From Microbulbifer sp. YPW1 (GTDB taxonomy: Bacteria; Pseudomonadota; Gammaproteobacteria; Pseudomonadales; Cellvibrionaceae): a stretch of DNA of 64,000 bases. How positions within the stretch are numbered: position 1 is the first letter of the stretch; the number at the start of each line of letters is the position of its first letter. Made by a program: the position numbers and the translations under genes. The notes under the pieces were generated by a model, which was not told the DNA's origin, did no database searches, and saw only the letters and a list, made by a program, of their open reading frames with translations. The stretch is from NCBI RefSeq assembly GCF_013367775.1, contig NZ_CP055157.1:2249001-2313000 (forward strand). Reading direction: 5' to 3'. Shown piece by piece: positions 1-8,080 of the stretch.

Positions 1-373
1 TAAATTTAATCGTTTGAATGACATACACTGGAGTTCGCTTAGTGTTGTCTTTTGACGGAACATACTTTTGTTTCGTACTTGCAACTAGTGCACTTTGATC
101 CCAGGCTCCCTCTGGATACGACTCTATGATCTCTGGGTTATATACATCACCTTTTGAATCAATAAGAAAACGTACCTTTACAACCCCTTGTGTACCAGGC
201 GCTGGTACTACGCGAGGCGAAATGCTAAATCTAATAGATTTACTTTCATTAACCCAGTAGCGATCCAGTTTATCAATCCCTATCTCTACTGGCTCTGAGG
301 TCAAGTATTGCTCAGATGTTGAAGCGCATGAAGCAATCGCAATTGACATGATGATGATCAATATAATTTTCAT
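1..373 (-). CDS. TonB-C-terminal-like lipoprotein, partial (runs off the window edge)
   Basis: The frame opens with ATG at 373 on the minus strand and is still open at base 1, so the C-terminus is missing. The first 16 residues are hydrophobic and end in a lipobox-like IASC, so it is probably a lipoprotein. Residues after about 55 follow the TonB C-terminal pattern (VKVRFLIDSKGDV, then a SYPEGAWDQSAL segment and a YVPS turn). In that family this domain contacts the plug of outer-membrane receptors, but solitary lipoproteins with it have no assigned role. The gene lies in the cassette array in the same orientation as the other cassettes and is AT-rich like them. A cassette-borne TonB-like lipoprotein is an inference from position; its own attC would lie outside the window. 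Confidence 0.7.
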   Translation of the reverse strand, partial: MKIILIIIMSIAIASCASTSEQYLTSEPVEIGIDKLDRYWVNESKSIRFSISPRVVPAPGTQGVVKVRFLIDSKGDVYNPEIIESYPEGAWDQSALVASTKQKYVPSKDNTKRTPVYVIQTIKF

Positions 374-396
374 AGTATGTCCGTTATTGTTAGATA

Positions 397-524
397 TCGA
401 ATACATGGCAGCCCGCTGCAGGAGTGGCTTTCTTTGGACGTGCTTTGCGCAAAAAGGGAAGCGAAGCGACCTGTACAAAATGCACACAAAGTAAGACGTC
501 CCACGGAGGTATGAATTAATATGC
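397..524 (-). repeat. Degenerate attC-like site 1 (between first two cassettes)
   Basis: The central part (about 460-510) resembles the attC sites at 805-899 and 3001-3096, sharing a GCGCAAAA block, a GAAGCGAAGCGAC-type arm and a TGCACA-AAGT segment. The core boxes are poor: AATATGC at 518-524 would be the R'' box and no good R' box is visible near 400. Its length, about 128 bases, is in the range of long attC sites. Probably a decayed site. Confidence 0.35.
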
Positions 525-543
525 CTGCGTCTTTATATGGGAG

Positions 544-750
544 CTAACTACCCACTTGCTTTGGTGCTAAGAGGGTTAGTACTGCCAAGTAAAGCCAACC
601 ACCGACCCAGCTAAAACCTAAAACTAGAGCAACCGCTGAGCAGGCTACGGCTGAACGTCCTTGCTTCTTCGCAACCCAAAATGCCAGTAATGCCGGAATA
701 ATGGAAGTGAATATCAGTATGTAGGGGGTGAGCCCAATATTTATATTCAT
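544..750 (-). CDS. Small membrane protein in an integron cassette
   Basis: A 68-residue protein starting at ATG 750. It has two hydrophobic stretches (about residues 7-27 and 36-62) separated by a short basic loop (AKKQGRS), so it is probably a two-helix inner-membrane protein. I recognise no family. The upstream cassette core (GCATAAC on the plus strand, 805-811) lies about 55 bases before the start, and a degenerate attC follows the stop, so the gene fits a one-gene cassette. No good ribosome-binding site is visible, which is common in cassettes. Confidence 0.55.
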   Translation of the reverse strand: MNINIGLTPYILIFTSIIPALLAFWVAKKQGRSAVACSAVALVLGFSWVGGWLYLAVLTLLAPKQVGS

Positions 751-804
751 AAAATACTCAAAATCTACTTTTCTTAGAAAACGAATGGATCCATATAGTA
801 TCGC

Positions 805-899
805 GCATAACCGCGGAAAATTTGAGGCTCTTTATACGCAAAAATAGGAGCGCAGCGACCGCAAATAAAGTGCACAAATTTGGCCGTCGGCCTGTACTG
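805..899 (-). repeat. attC site 2, distal part (split by the IS element)
   Basis: GCATAAC at 805-811 is the R' core box on the plus strand (GTTATGC on the minus strand). The sequence through 899 matches the attC at 3001-3096 closely (TAAAGTGCACAAA, then GCCGTCGGCCTG). The rest of the site, with the R'' box, is at 2070-2083 on the far side of the insertion. Confidence 0.6.
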
Positions 900-922
900 T
901 CTTGTATGGTCTACTTCCCCCG

Positions 923-2044
<1,122 letters not shown>

Positions 2045-2069
2045 CTTTATGAGCGGGGTTGCAACCACA

Positions 2070-2083
2070 GTCGCTTGTTAGGC
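2070..2083 (-). repeat. attC site 2, R'' end (split by the IS element)
   Basis: GTTAGGC at 2077-2083 (GCCTAAC on the minus strand) is the R'' core box of the attC interrupted by the IS. The stop codon of the neighbouring cassette gene (TAA, 2078-2080) is formed by this box, a common arrangement in cassettes. Confidence 0.6.
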
Positions 2084-2527
2084 ATATTTGCCCTCTACGA
2101 AGTATGTTGCCAAAAGTGTACTACTGATAAAAAGTATATTTACTGATGCACGAAAAAGCCACGGATATGAGCGATAAGAAATAGAAAAATACTTTGAAAG
2201 AATAACTGCAATACCCATAAGGCCAAACCATGGAGTGAAAAATATAATCATTTTCCATTTAACGAGAGATACCGCTAAATCATGGATCGCACCACTAACA
2301 AGAAACGTAAAAATGATCGCTAGCCAGTTCGGCAGAAATAAACCGAGCGGCTTCATGATGTTGCGAGACAAATAGTAGCCCCATATCGGGTTCCAATAAT
2401 GCCAAAAGACCGGGAATGAGCCCGCACCCAGAGAGCGATACAGCATATTTCTCATGGAGCGGTTTGCACCCAGCGCAACACCGTTTCGCTTCCTAACGTA
2501 CTGCGATAATGAAACCTTATCTTGCAT
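2078..2527 (-). CDS. MBOAT-like membrane protein fragment in an integron cassette
   Basis: A 149-residue protein with about four hydrophobic segments. The stretch FWHYWNPIWGYYL (about 42-54), followed by LPNWLAIIFTF and VSGAIHD (about 64-83), resembles the catalytic-His neighbourhood of membrane-bound O-acyltransferases (a WN motif, then SG..HD). It is far shorter than a normal MBOAT (over 400 residues), so it would be a minimal or truncated form. It starts about 13 bases after the attC 3 core and ends inside the attC 2 core. Function unproven; the resemblance is by eye only. Confidence 0.55.
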   Translation of the reverse strand: MQDKVSLSQYVRKRNGVALGANRSMRNMLYRSLGAGSFPVFWHYWNPIWGYYLSRNIMKPLGLFLPNWLAIIFTFLVSGAIHDLAVSLVKWKMIIFFTPWFGLMGIAVILSKYFSISYRSYPWLFRASVNILFISSTLLATYFVEGKYA

Positions 2528-2539
2528 GATATTTGCGAA

Positions 2540-2597
2540 TGTCTAACGCCCTCGGAGGCCCGGAGGGCCGTAGTTTCACTGCTCCTGATTGTTATTA
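2540..2597 (-). repeat. Short attC-like site 3
   Basis: GTCTAAC at 2540-2546 is a good R' core (GTTAGAC on the minus strand), directly upstream of the cassette gene starting at 2527. A GC-rich hairpin (GGAGGCCCGGAGGGCC region) follows. The R'' box is best placed at GTTATTA (2591-2597), inside the 3' end of the neighbouring gene, giving a short site of about 58 bases. The R'' match is weak. Confidence 0.42.
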
Positions 2598-2956
2598 TTG
2601 GGCTCGTTGTCCGCGTCACCTACATGAGAGATGGTCCCACCAGTTACCGTTCTTCCCTCGGCCTTGGCTCTTAGAAACCTCTTCTTAATTTCCGTAGGTT
2701 TTTCGAAACCAATGGTAGTAAATTTGGGAATATTGCTGGTTGATTTCCAAATCATTCGGGGTTCAGCGATATTTGCAACCTCTAAGCGAAGGCGCTCAAT
2801 CCTCCAATCTGACTCCGACAAGCGCAAAAGCTCGTCATATAGCTCGGGAGAAATTTCGTAATTTCCACAGTTCGAGCATTCGACGAACATTCGGCCTCCA
2901 CTCCACTCTTGGGGGCGAGTGACGACATTGTTTCTACAAACCGGGCAGCTATCCAT
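2576..2956 (-). CDS. Zinc-ribbon hypothetical protein in an integron cassette
   Basis: A 126-residue soluble protein starting at ATG 2956. Two CxxC pairs, CPVC (residues 4-7) and CSNC (27-30), form a likely zinc ribbon. The middle is charged and probably helical, and the tail is acidic and asparagine-rich (NEPNNNNQEQ). I recognise no family; such zinc-ribbon proteins are common passengers in cassette arrays. The cassette begins at the attC 4 core (GTTATAG on the minus strand at 3001-3007), about 45 bases before the start. Confidence 0.6.
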   Translation of the reverse strand: MDSCPVCRNNVVTRPQEWSGGRMFVECSNCGNYEISPELYDELLRLSESDWRIERLRLEVANIAEPRMIWKSTSNIPKFTTIGFEKPTEIKKRFLRAKAEGRTVTGGTISHVGDADNEPNNNNQEQ

Positions 2957-3000
2957 GCTCTTGGCTCTCTGACACTGGTCTTACCCACAAAAAGTAGACA

Positions 3001-3096
3001 CTATAACTAAGCGCATTTTGCGCGAAAATTGGGTGCGAAGCGAACTGCGCATAAAGTGCACAAAGTTAGCCGTCGGCCTGCAGCGTGTTGTTAGGC
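3001..3096 (-). repeat. attC site 4
   Basis: A 96-base site bounded by CTATAAC (3001-3007) and GTTAGGC (3090-3096), with an internal self-complementary GCGCATTTTGCGC and a GAAGCGAA arm. It shares the TAAAGTGCACAAA and GCCGTCGGCCTG blocks with attC 2, so the two are members of one site family. The stop codon of the gene at 3091-3492 lies within the GCCTAAC box. Confidence 0.68.
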
Positions 3097-3492
3097 ACGC
3101 CGAGCGAGCCAATACCAGAATGCGACCGCCAAACCACCAGCGGAACCAATTAAAGACCACTTCAATAGCCCCATTGGCATTACGATAAATATCAATGCGG
3201 CTTCGTTCAATGGACCACTCGTAAGTACCCAACTGGCGGTTTTGACTGTCATAAACAGTGCGAAACCAATGCCACCTATAAAAGAACCGTAAAAGATTAA
3301 TGAACCTTCAACTGCCTTTTTCCGTAACGTAAATGCTGCAAATAATGAAATTACTGGAACCCAGCTACACCAAAAGAGCATGCCAGCCACGCTCCTCAAA
3401 TACTTCTCCATCCCCACACATGAAATTGCGACGGATACAACAAGCATAAGTAACAAAAATAATGAAAAACCATCTCTTATTCGATTTAGCAT
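3091..3492 (-). CDS. Four-helix membrane protein in an integron cassette
   Basis: A 133-residue protein with about four transmembrane helices (near residues 8-27, 35-55, 65-88 and 105-130) and short polar loops. It has no motif I recognise. It starts 8 bases after the attC 5 core (GTTAGGC on the minus strand, 3500-3506) and its stop codon is part of the attC 4 core. Its cassette start (GTTAGGC) and its own R'' box (GCCTAAC) are exact complements, as expected for a properly excisable cassette. Confidence 0.6.
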   Translation of the reverse strand: MLNRIRDGFSLFLLLMLVVSVAISCVGMEKYLRSVAGMLFWCSWVPVISLFAAFTLRKKAVEGSLIFYGSFIGGIGFALFMTVKTASWVLTSGPLNEAALIFIVMPMGLLKWSLIGSAGGLAVAFWYWLARRA

Positions 3493-3499
3493 TCTAATT

Positions 3500-3584
3500 G
3501 CCTAACGCCGCCATAACCGGCAGCCGGAGCGCAGCGTAGGCTGTCCGGCGCCGAAAGGCGCGAAGTTAATGGCCTTGTTAGGAG
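3500..3584 (-). repeat. attC site 5 (best-formed site in the array)
   Basis: GCCTAAC at 3500-3506 is the R' end and GTTAGGA at 3578-3584 the R'' end. The inner boxes pair as well (GCCATAACC near 3509-3518 with GTTAATGGC near 3565-3573). The centre holds GCCGG and GGCGCC hairpins. A second core-like GTTAGGC at 3586-3592 overlaps the stop of the adjacent gene. Confidence 0.78.
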
Positions 3585-3586
3585 CG

Positions 3587-4027
3587 TTAGGCTCGGTATT
3601 TACGGATAAAATCATCTTCAATATCGATATCGCTACGCTCAAGAGGTTCGTTCAAAATTTCGCCATAGACAAATTTACATCCAGGGAAAACACTCACAAC
3701 ATCAGCTTCTGAGCGCGCCCATACCTCTCGATATATATAGCCCATCTGAGACTCGATTTTTATTGGGTAACCAGTTTTTCCTTCTTGCTGCCTTTTGCTT
3801 ATAAATAGAATGACCTCTAAAAGCCCTGCTGGCTTTGCAAACTCATAAATAGGATCGCTTTTTTTTATTGCGTATTTGTAATATGGATGGCTTTCGACAT
3901 TTTCAGAAATCACCTTCCATGACTTTCCAAGAGAGCTCTTTAATTCTTCGACATTGTCACAGCGGACTAACATAGCTGCACCGCCATGTTGATAGTCATG
4001 AAGAGCTACGACTGTCTTTTTCATCAT
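3587..4027 (-). CDS. Hypothetical cytoplasmic protein in an integron cassette
   Basis: I place the start at ATG 4027, since AGGAG lies just upstream as part of the cassette core (GTTAGGAGCC); an in-frame TTG at 4048 would run across that core. The product has 146 residues and no signal peptide or membrane segment, with an acidic C-terminal stretch (DIDIEDDF). I recognise no family. The cassette start GTTAGGA (4031-4037) is the exact complement of the R'' box TCCTAAC of its own attC 5, which strongly supports a real mobile cassette. It is the cassette nearest to where an integrase would be expected. Confidence 0.6.
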   Translation of the reverse strand: MMKKTVVALHDYQHGGAAMLVRCDNVEELKSSLGKSWKVISENVESHPYYKYAIKKSDPIYEFAKPAGLLEVILFISKRQQEGKTGYPIKIESQMGYIYREVWARSEADVVSVFPGCKFVYGEILNEPLERSDIDIEDDFIRKYRA

Positions 4028-4030
4028 GGC

Positions 4031-4037
4031 TCCTAAC
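4031..4037 (-). other. Cassette insertion core at the right edge of the array
   Basis: TCCTAAC on the plus strand reads GTTAGGA on the minus strand, directly upstream of the last cassette gene. To its right no attC fold or integrase gene can be seen, so this is either a decayed attI-type site or the edge of an array that has lost its integrase. Confidence 0.5.
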
Positions 4038-4343
4038 AGTTTATTCAAAGGCCAGTGGCTTTATATCTCTCTGGCTACTATTTACTTCTCGCGAATTGAT
4101 CGTTAACTCGAAACATCATTAGAATCAATAGGTTATATTCATGCGCTTAGATTTTAATCGGAAATAACGAGATTTTCCTTCCGAGTGCTGCAATATCAAC
4201 TGGCTACTATTTATTTTCCACAGCTATAAATATCAATGACTTACGGCGTTTGTTCAAGAAATAGAAGAATTGCTACTATTATTTCCGCTGGCTAGCCACC
4301 GGTATGCAGGTCGTATAGCTGCTGTCTGAGCTGAATCGGACAG
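4038..4343. other. Gene-free AT-rich stretch with three copies of a short repeat
   Basis: No credible gene is seen here. Three imperfect direct repeats occur: TGGCTACTATTTACTTCTC (4072-4090), TGGCTACTATTTATTTTCC (4201-4219) and TTGCTACTATTATTTCC (4270-4286). This stretch separates the cassette array from hipBA and is where attI and the integrase would normally lie. Confidence 0.5.
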
Positions 4344-5657
4344 CTATATATGCAGCCGCAAGTTCCCCTCAATCTCCTCAACTAGTGAGTGCGGCACCTC
4401 GTGCTCAAGCGCTAGCCTTCGCCATTGTGATACCTGCTCCACCACGTTATCCACAATGCTGTCGATCTTCCTTCTGCTAAACAGTGGGCTGATTTTTTCC
4501 AGGCTGTGGATATCTTCCCGGGTAAAGTTTTCCCGCTTGCCGTTCAGGCTCATCCAGTGGTTGTTGACCCATCGGCTGCCCGGTTTGTAGCTGTAGGCGA
4601 GGTCGTAGGCGGGGGCCAGTTGCCAGGTTTTTTCTGTTAACTGGAAGGCGAAGTTCTTGGCGTGGTCGTCGTGGTTGCGGGCGACGATGTTGAACACCAT
4701 ACGCAGCAGTAGCTGTTCGGCTTCCCTCGCGGTGAGTTTCAGTTGTCTCGCGATGCCGAAGAGTTCGGCGTAGGAAAAAGAGCCGGGGGCTTTGTAGTCC
4801 ACATGGGCCAGACCGTTCAGGGTCTGGATGTGGATCTTGTCGTTGCCGCGGCGGTCGAAGCGCTCGGTGACAAAGTGCCGCCGGTTGCCCTCGTGTAGCA
4901 GGTGGCAGGGCATCATGTCGATGCCGCAGTTGGTGGCCATCTCGTGGTAGACGTATTCCATGGCGCCGAAGCCCATGGGGTCGCCGAAGGTTTCCCGGTC
5001 TTTGTTGTGCTCGCTCACGCCGTCGAATTTCATCAGGTAGTGGGTAAAGCCTTCGGGGACCTCGGTTTGTCCGGAGCGCACGTGGCTGAAGTCTTTATTG
5101 AAAGCCAGTACCGCTTTGGGGCGGGCGCCGCCGGCACTCATGCCTACGGAGAGCAGGGCGACCATGGCTTCCCGGTTTTCTCCATCTTTATCCAGCTCTA
5201 CGCGGAAGCCGGCGCGGCTGTCGAGTACTTCCTGGGCGATGCTCACCAGTTCGTCGATGGCGATATCCTGGGAGGCGTTGAGCTTCTTGATGCGGGTGGC
5301 GGGGGCGTATTCCAGGGCGCCCATTCCGCGTTTACCGGTGTACTGCAGCCTTTGCAGTGGCGTGATGTCTTGCGGGTGTTTGCCCTGGGCGGCCATCCAG
5401 GCGTTGAGTACCGCATTGCCGAAGTCGTCGGGGAGGGAGTCGGCAATCAGGCCGGGCAGGCCGCGGAAGGTTTCATAGCGCAGTTCCGGGAAACTGTAGA
5501 TTCGTCGTGCCAGGGGCATTTTTAGGGGGGAAAGTTCGATGCCGGTGTCGATAAAGGCGGGGTCATATTCAAATGCACCGATACCGGTATCGGTGTCGAA
5601 GCTGACGGCACCGGCGGCTTGCCCCTGGTAATCGACGCTGATGACTTCCATTACCAT
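4344..5657 (-). CDS. hipA: HipA-type serine/threonine kinase toxin
   Basis: A 437-residue protein of full HipA length. The N-terminal subdomain (about residues 1-120) contains LPGLIADSLPDDFG. The Gly-rich nucleotide loop is SVGMSAGGARPK (170-181), the catalytic loop is NHDDHAKN (328-335) and the metal-binding Asp lies in APAYDLAYS (Asp352). All catalytic elements are present. HipA toxins phosphorylate a translation target (GltX in E. coli), causing growth arrest or persistence, and are neutralised by HipB. The start codon overlaps the hipB stop, so the two are translationally coupled; ATG at 5651 is an alternative start. GC-rich like the chromosome and without an attC, so probably not itself a cassette. 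Confidence 0.93.
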   Translation of the reverse strand: MVMEVISVDYQGQAAGAVSFDTDTGIGAFEYDPAFIDTGIELSPLKMPLARRIYSFPELRYETFRGLPGLIADSLPDDFGNAVLNAWMAAQGKHPQDITPLQRLQYTGKRGMGALEYAPATRIKKLNASQDIAIDELVSIAQEVLDSRAGFRVELDKDGENREAMVALLSVGMSAGGARPKAVLAFNKDFSHVRSGQTEVPEGFTHYLMKFDGVSEHNKDRETFGDPMGFGAMEYVYHEMATNCGIDMMPCHLLHEGNRRHFVTERFDRRGNDKIHIQTLNGLAHVDYKAPGSFSYAELFGIARQLKLTAREAEQLLLRMVFNIVARNHDDHAKNFAFQLTEKTWQLAPAYDLAYSYKPGSRWVNNHWMSLNGKRENFTREDIHSLEKISPLFSRRKIDSIVDNVVEQVSQWRRLALEHEVPHSLVEEIEGNLRLHI

Positions 5658-6010
5658 TCCGGTTCCTCCTGTGTGTCTTTGTCTTCTCCTTCCTCATGCC
5701 CGTCGCCCTTGCCGCGCTGGCCGGAGGCCCGCTGACGCTGCTTACCCTGGAGTTTGGCCAGCTGGATCGGCGAGGGCGGCTGCGGCGGCAGGAAACTGTC
5801 CAGCTGGGCAGTGAGGTCGAGGGCCTGGAGTATGGCGACCAGAACCTCCAGCTGCGCCTTGCCTTTTTCCGCATTGAGCACCGCCTTGCGGCTGACGCCG
5901 GCGCGCTCCGCTACCTCTATTTGGGTGAGGTCTCGGTTCAGGCGTGCCTGCTTCAGGCGCTGGCCCAGCGCTTCGGCGATGGCGGCGGGGGATTTCTGGC
6001 TTTGGTCCAT
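5651..6010 (-). CDS. hipB: HipB-type antitoxin and autorepressor (XRE HTH)
   Basis: A 119-residue protein. An XRE helix-turn-helix spans about residues 16-70 (RLKQARLNRDLTQIEVAERAG, then VSRKAVLNAEKGK). The C-terminal 45 residues are proline-rich, then basic and acidic, probably disordered, as in antitoxins degraded by proteases. It lies upstream of and overlaps hipA, the canonical order. HipB binds its own promoter and the HipA kinase. Repeated operator-like motifs lie just upstream. Confidence 0.9.
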   Translation of the reverse strand: MDQSQKSPAAIAEALGQRLKQARLNRDLTQIEVAERAGVSRKAVLNAEKGKAQLEVLVAILQALDLTAQLDSFLPPQPPSPIQLAKLQGKQRQRASGQRGKGDGHEEGEDKDTQEEPEW

Positions 6011-6017
6011 AAGGTGC

Positions 6018-6073
6018 TTTATAGGGGATATAAGCTTTGATTCCCTCGATTATGTTCCTTTATGGGGATATTA
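6018..6073 (-). promoter_or_regulatory. Candidate HipB operators upstream of hipB
   Basis: Two direct copies of a TATCCCC-WTAAAG motif on the minus strand lie at about 6018-6031 and 6058-6070, 40 bases apart and 8-60 bases upstream of the hipB start. The E. coli HipB operator has the form TATCC-N8-GGATA, so the TATCC halves are similar, but the paired GGATA half is not at the usual distance. Confidence 0.45.
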
Positions 6074-6192
6074 CAATGCCTGTTTTTAATATTCCGTATT
6101 TGGAACTTAGTGGGCTCTAATGTTCTTTAGGTGCTAAAAATCGCACTTTATGCGGGTTTGCTGTTTGATTGATCTGTTTTGACCGGAAGTGC

Positions 6193-6210
6193 AGCGCCGT
6201 TCACGGCGCT
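6193..6210. promoter_or_regulatory. 18-base palindrome between hipBA and the MFS transporter
   Basis: AGCGCCGT-TC-ACGGCGCT is a perfect inverted repeat with a two-base centre. There is no T-run beside it, so it is more like an operator than a terminator. It lies about 140 bases upstream of the transporter start. The rest of 6074-6349 shows only the MalT-like box listed separately and nothing else I recognise. Confidence 0.35.
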
Positions 6211-6235
6211 ACCAGCTGTGCTCTCCGCCCCCGCC

Positions 6236-6245
6236 GGGGAGGATG
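6236..6245 (+). promoter_or_regulatory. Possible MalT box upstream of the transporter
   Basis: GGGGAGGATG matches the known MalT box (GGGGA[T/G]GAGG) at 9 of 10 positions and lies about 105 bases upstream of the maltose-type transporter start. A malT homologue is in the same window (20493-23219). A single box is weak evidence. Confidence 0.3.
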
Positions 6246-6349
6246 GCCCGCACTGCCCCTGCTGACACAATGCCGCCATAACCAGAGCCCCGCACCGCAC
6301 TATTTCCGGTGTATTCGGCCGATTCAACAATAATCAGGCGGTTAATGCG

Positions 6350-7831
6350 ATGAAACAACAGCCCAAGCTTCCCTTCTGGCAGGTGTGGAATGTCAGCCTC
6401 GGTTTCCTCGGGGTGCAGTTTGGATTTGCCCTGCAGAATGCCAATGCGAGCCGGATTCTTTCCGATCTGGGTGCAGATCTGCACTCCCTGTCCCTGTTCT
6501 GGATTGTTGCGCCCTTGATGGGGCTGATTGTGCAGCCGATCGTGGGGTCTGCCTCTGACCGTACCTGGAGCCGCTTCGGCCGTCGCAACCCTTATATCCT
6601 GTTCGGTGCCATCGCCGCGGCACTGGGCATGGCGTTTATGCCCAATGCCGGTATCGCGGTGGCCTTTGTTGCGCCGATCCTGTTCGGGGGCGTGATGCTG
6701 GCGCTGATGGATGCGGCGTTCAACGTCACCATGCAGCCGTTCCGTGCGCTGGTCTCGGATATGGTGCCCTCGGAGCAGCGCACAGTGGGTTACGCGGTGC
6801 AGTCCCTGCTGATCAATATCGGCGCGGTGATGGGGTCCATGCTGCCGTTTATCCTCACCAATGTGATCGGCCTGGAGAACACCTCGCAGGCGGGTGAAGT
6901 GGCGCCGTCGGTAATCTGGGCTTTCTATATCGGTGCTTCGGTACTGCTGGGTTCGGTACTGTGGACAGTGTTCCGCACCAAGGAGTATGCGCCGAAGGAA
7001 TACAACGCTTACAAGGGGATCGACGAAGAGACCCTGGCGAAGGAGCTGGCGGAGCGCAAATCCCTGCCGCAGCGTTTGGGCGGTTTCTTCAAGCTGCTGG
7101 TGAGCATGCCCAAGACCATGCGTCAGCTGGCAGTAGTGCAGTTCTTCTCCTGGTTCTCCCTGTTCATCATGTGGGTGTACACCACTCCGGCCATTACCCA
7201 GCACGTGTGGGGTGTGGAGGCCAAGTGGTTTGATTCCCACTACCTGGAATCTGTGGGTGAGATCCCCGCGCATATCGCCGCCGCCAAGGGCGCTGCCGGT
7301 GACTGGGTGGGGATTATCTTCGCCGCTTATTCCCTGTTCGCCGCGCTCTTCTCCATCGTGCTGGCCCGCGTAGCCAGCAAGCTTGGCCGCAAGCCCACAT
7401 ACGCATTGTCGCTGCTGTTGGGTGGCCTGGGTTACATGAGCTTTGTGCTGTTCCAGGGCGGTGAAGCCACCCAGGTAAATCTGCTGATTACCGAGGTGAC
7501 CGTTCCCAGTGGTGCGCTCGGCCTGCTGATTCCGATGATCGGTGTGGGTATTGCCTGGGCCGCGATTCTGGCCATGCCTTACTCAATCCTTTCTGACTCG
7601 CTGCCGGCGAGCAAAACCGGCGTGTACATGGGCATCTTCAACTTCACCATCGCCGCACCACAGATCCTGTCTGCACTGGTGGCGGGGCCGATCCTGGCCG
7701 GCGTGTTCGACAACCAGGCCATCTATATCCTGATGCTGGCCGGCGTGTTTATGGTGTGTGGCGCCATCTCGGTGTTCTTTGTACAAGAGGAAGCGGCACT
7801 TCCCGCAACGTCGGATCCGGTTGCCGCCTGA
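6350..7831 (+). CDS. MFS transporter, maltose/alpha-glucoside type
   Basis: A 493-residue inner-membrane protein with about 12 hydrophobic helices. The loop DRTWSRFGRRNPYI between helices 2 and 3 is the MFS signature A region, in the form seen in the sucrose/maltose (SLC45-like) branch, which includes the maltose uptake protein of Caulobacter and relatives. VQFGFALQNANASRI in helix 1 also fits that branch. It probably imports maltose or other alpha-glucosides by proton symport after outer-membrane uptake. The GH13 glucosidase and MalT further along fit the same pathway. AGGCGG lies upstream of the start. A terminator follows at 7850-7876. Confidence 0.82.
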   Translation: MKQQPKLPFWQVWNVSLGFLGVQFGFALQNANASRILSDLGADLHSLSLFWIVAPLMGLIVQPIVGSASDRTWSRFGRRNPYILFGAIAAALGMAFMPNAGIAVAFVAPILFGGVMLALMDAAFNVTMQPFRALVSDMVPSEQRTVGYAVQSLLINIGAVMGSMLPFILTNVIGLENTSQAGEVAPSVIWAFYIGASVLLGSVLWTVFRTKEYAPKEYNAYKGIDEETLAKELAERKSLPQRLGGFFKLLVSMPKTMRQLAVVQFFSWFSLFIMWVYTTPAITQHVWGVEAKWFDSHYLESVGEIPAHIAAAKGAAGDWVGIIFAAYSLFAALFSIVLARVASKLGRKPTYALSLLLGGLGYMSFVLFQGGEATQVNLLITEVTVPSGALGLLIPMIGVGIAWAAILAMPYSILSDSLPASKTGVYMGIFNFTIAAPQILSALVAGPILAGVFDNQAIYILMLAGVFMVCGAISVFFVQEEAALPATSDPVAA

Positions 7832-7849
7832 TACGTATCGTTTCTTCCC

Positions 7850-7876
7850 AAAGCCCCTCACCGCAGGGGCTTTTTT
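7850..7876 (+). terminator. Rho-independent terminator after the MFS transporter
   Basis: AAGCCCCT-CACCGC-AGGGGCTT is followed by TTTT: an 8-base GC-rich stem with a T-run, about 20 bases after the stop codon. Confidence 0.85.
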
Positions 7877-7928
7877 GTGGGCGTGAGGTTGAGCTGCGGT
7901 TGCTCCGAGTCCATTTCCCCTGGATTTC

Positions 7929-7966
7929 TGTAATCGTTTACATAATCGTGTAATTAATTGTATAAA
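7929..7966 (+). promoter_or_regulatory. LacI-family operator overlapping a promoter for the sugar porter
   Basis: TGTAATCGTTTACA (7929-7942) is a near-perfect palindrome of the form TGTAA-N-CG-N-TTACA, the classic LacI/GalR-family operator. TTTACA inside it can act as the -35 box, with TATAAA (7961-7966) as the -10 at 18-base spacing. Binding would therefore block the polymerase. The 5' leader to the start at 8081 would be about 105 bases. No LacI-family gene is in the window, so the regulator is elsewhere. Confidence 0.6.
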
Positions 7967-8080
7967 TGTGCCATTGGCCACTCGCCCTGATTTCACGTAG
8001 CTTGAGGGAAGCGGCGCAAGCTGGCCGATCAAAGAATAAATTGGAGTCGCACAGCGGCCCGTAGTGAGTGAGAGAAAATA

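Noticed and set aside
4902..5525. Plus-strand frame opposite hipA
   Set aside because: The hipA frame has all kinase motifs; the opposite frame has none and no ribosome-binding site.
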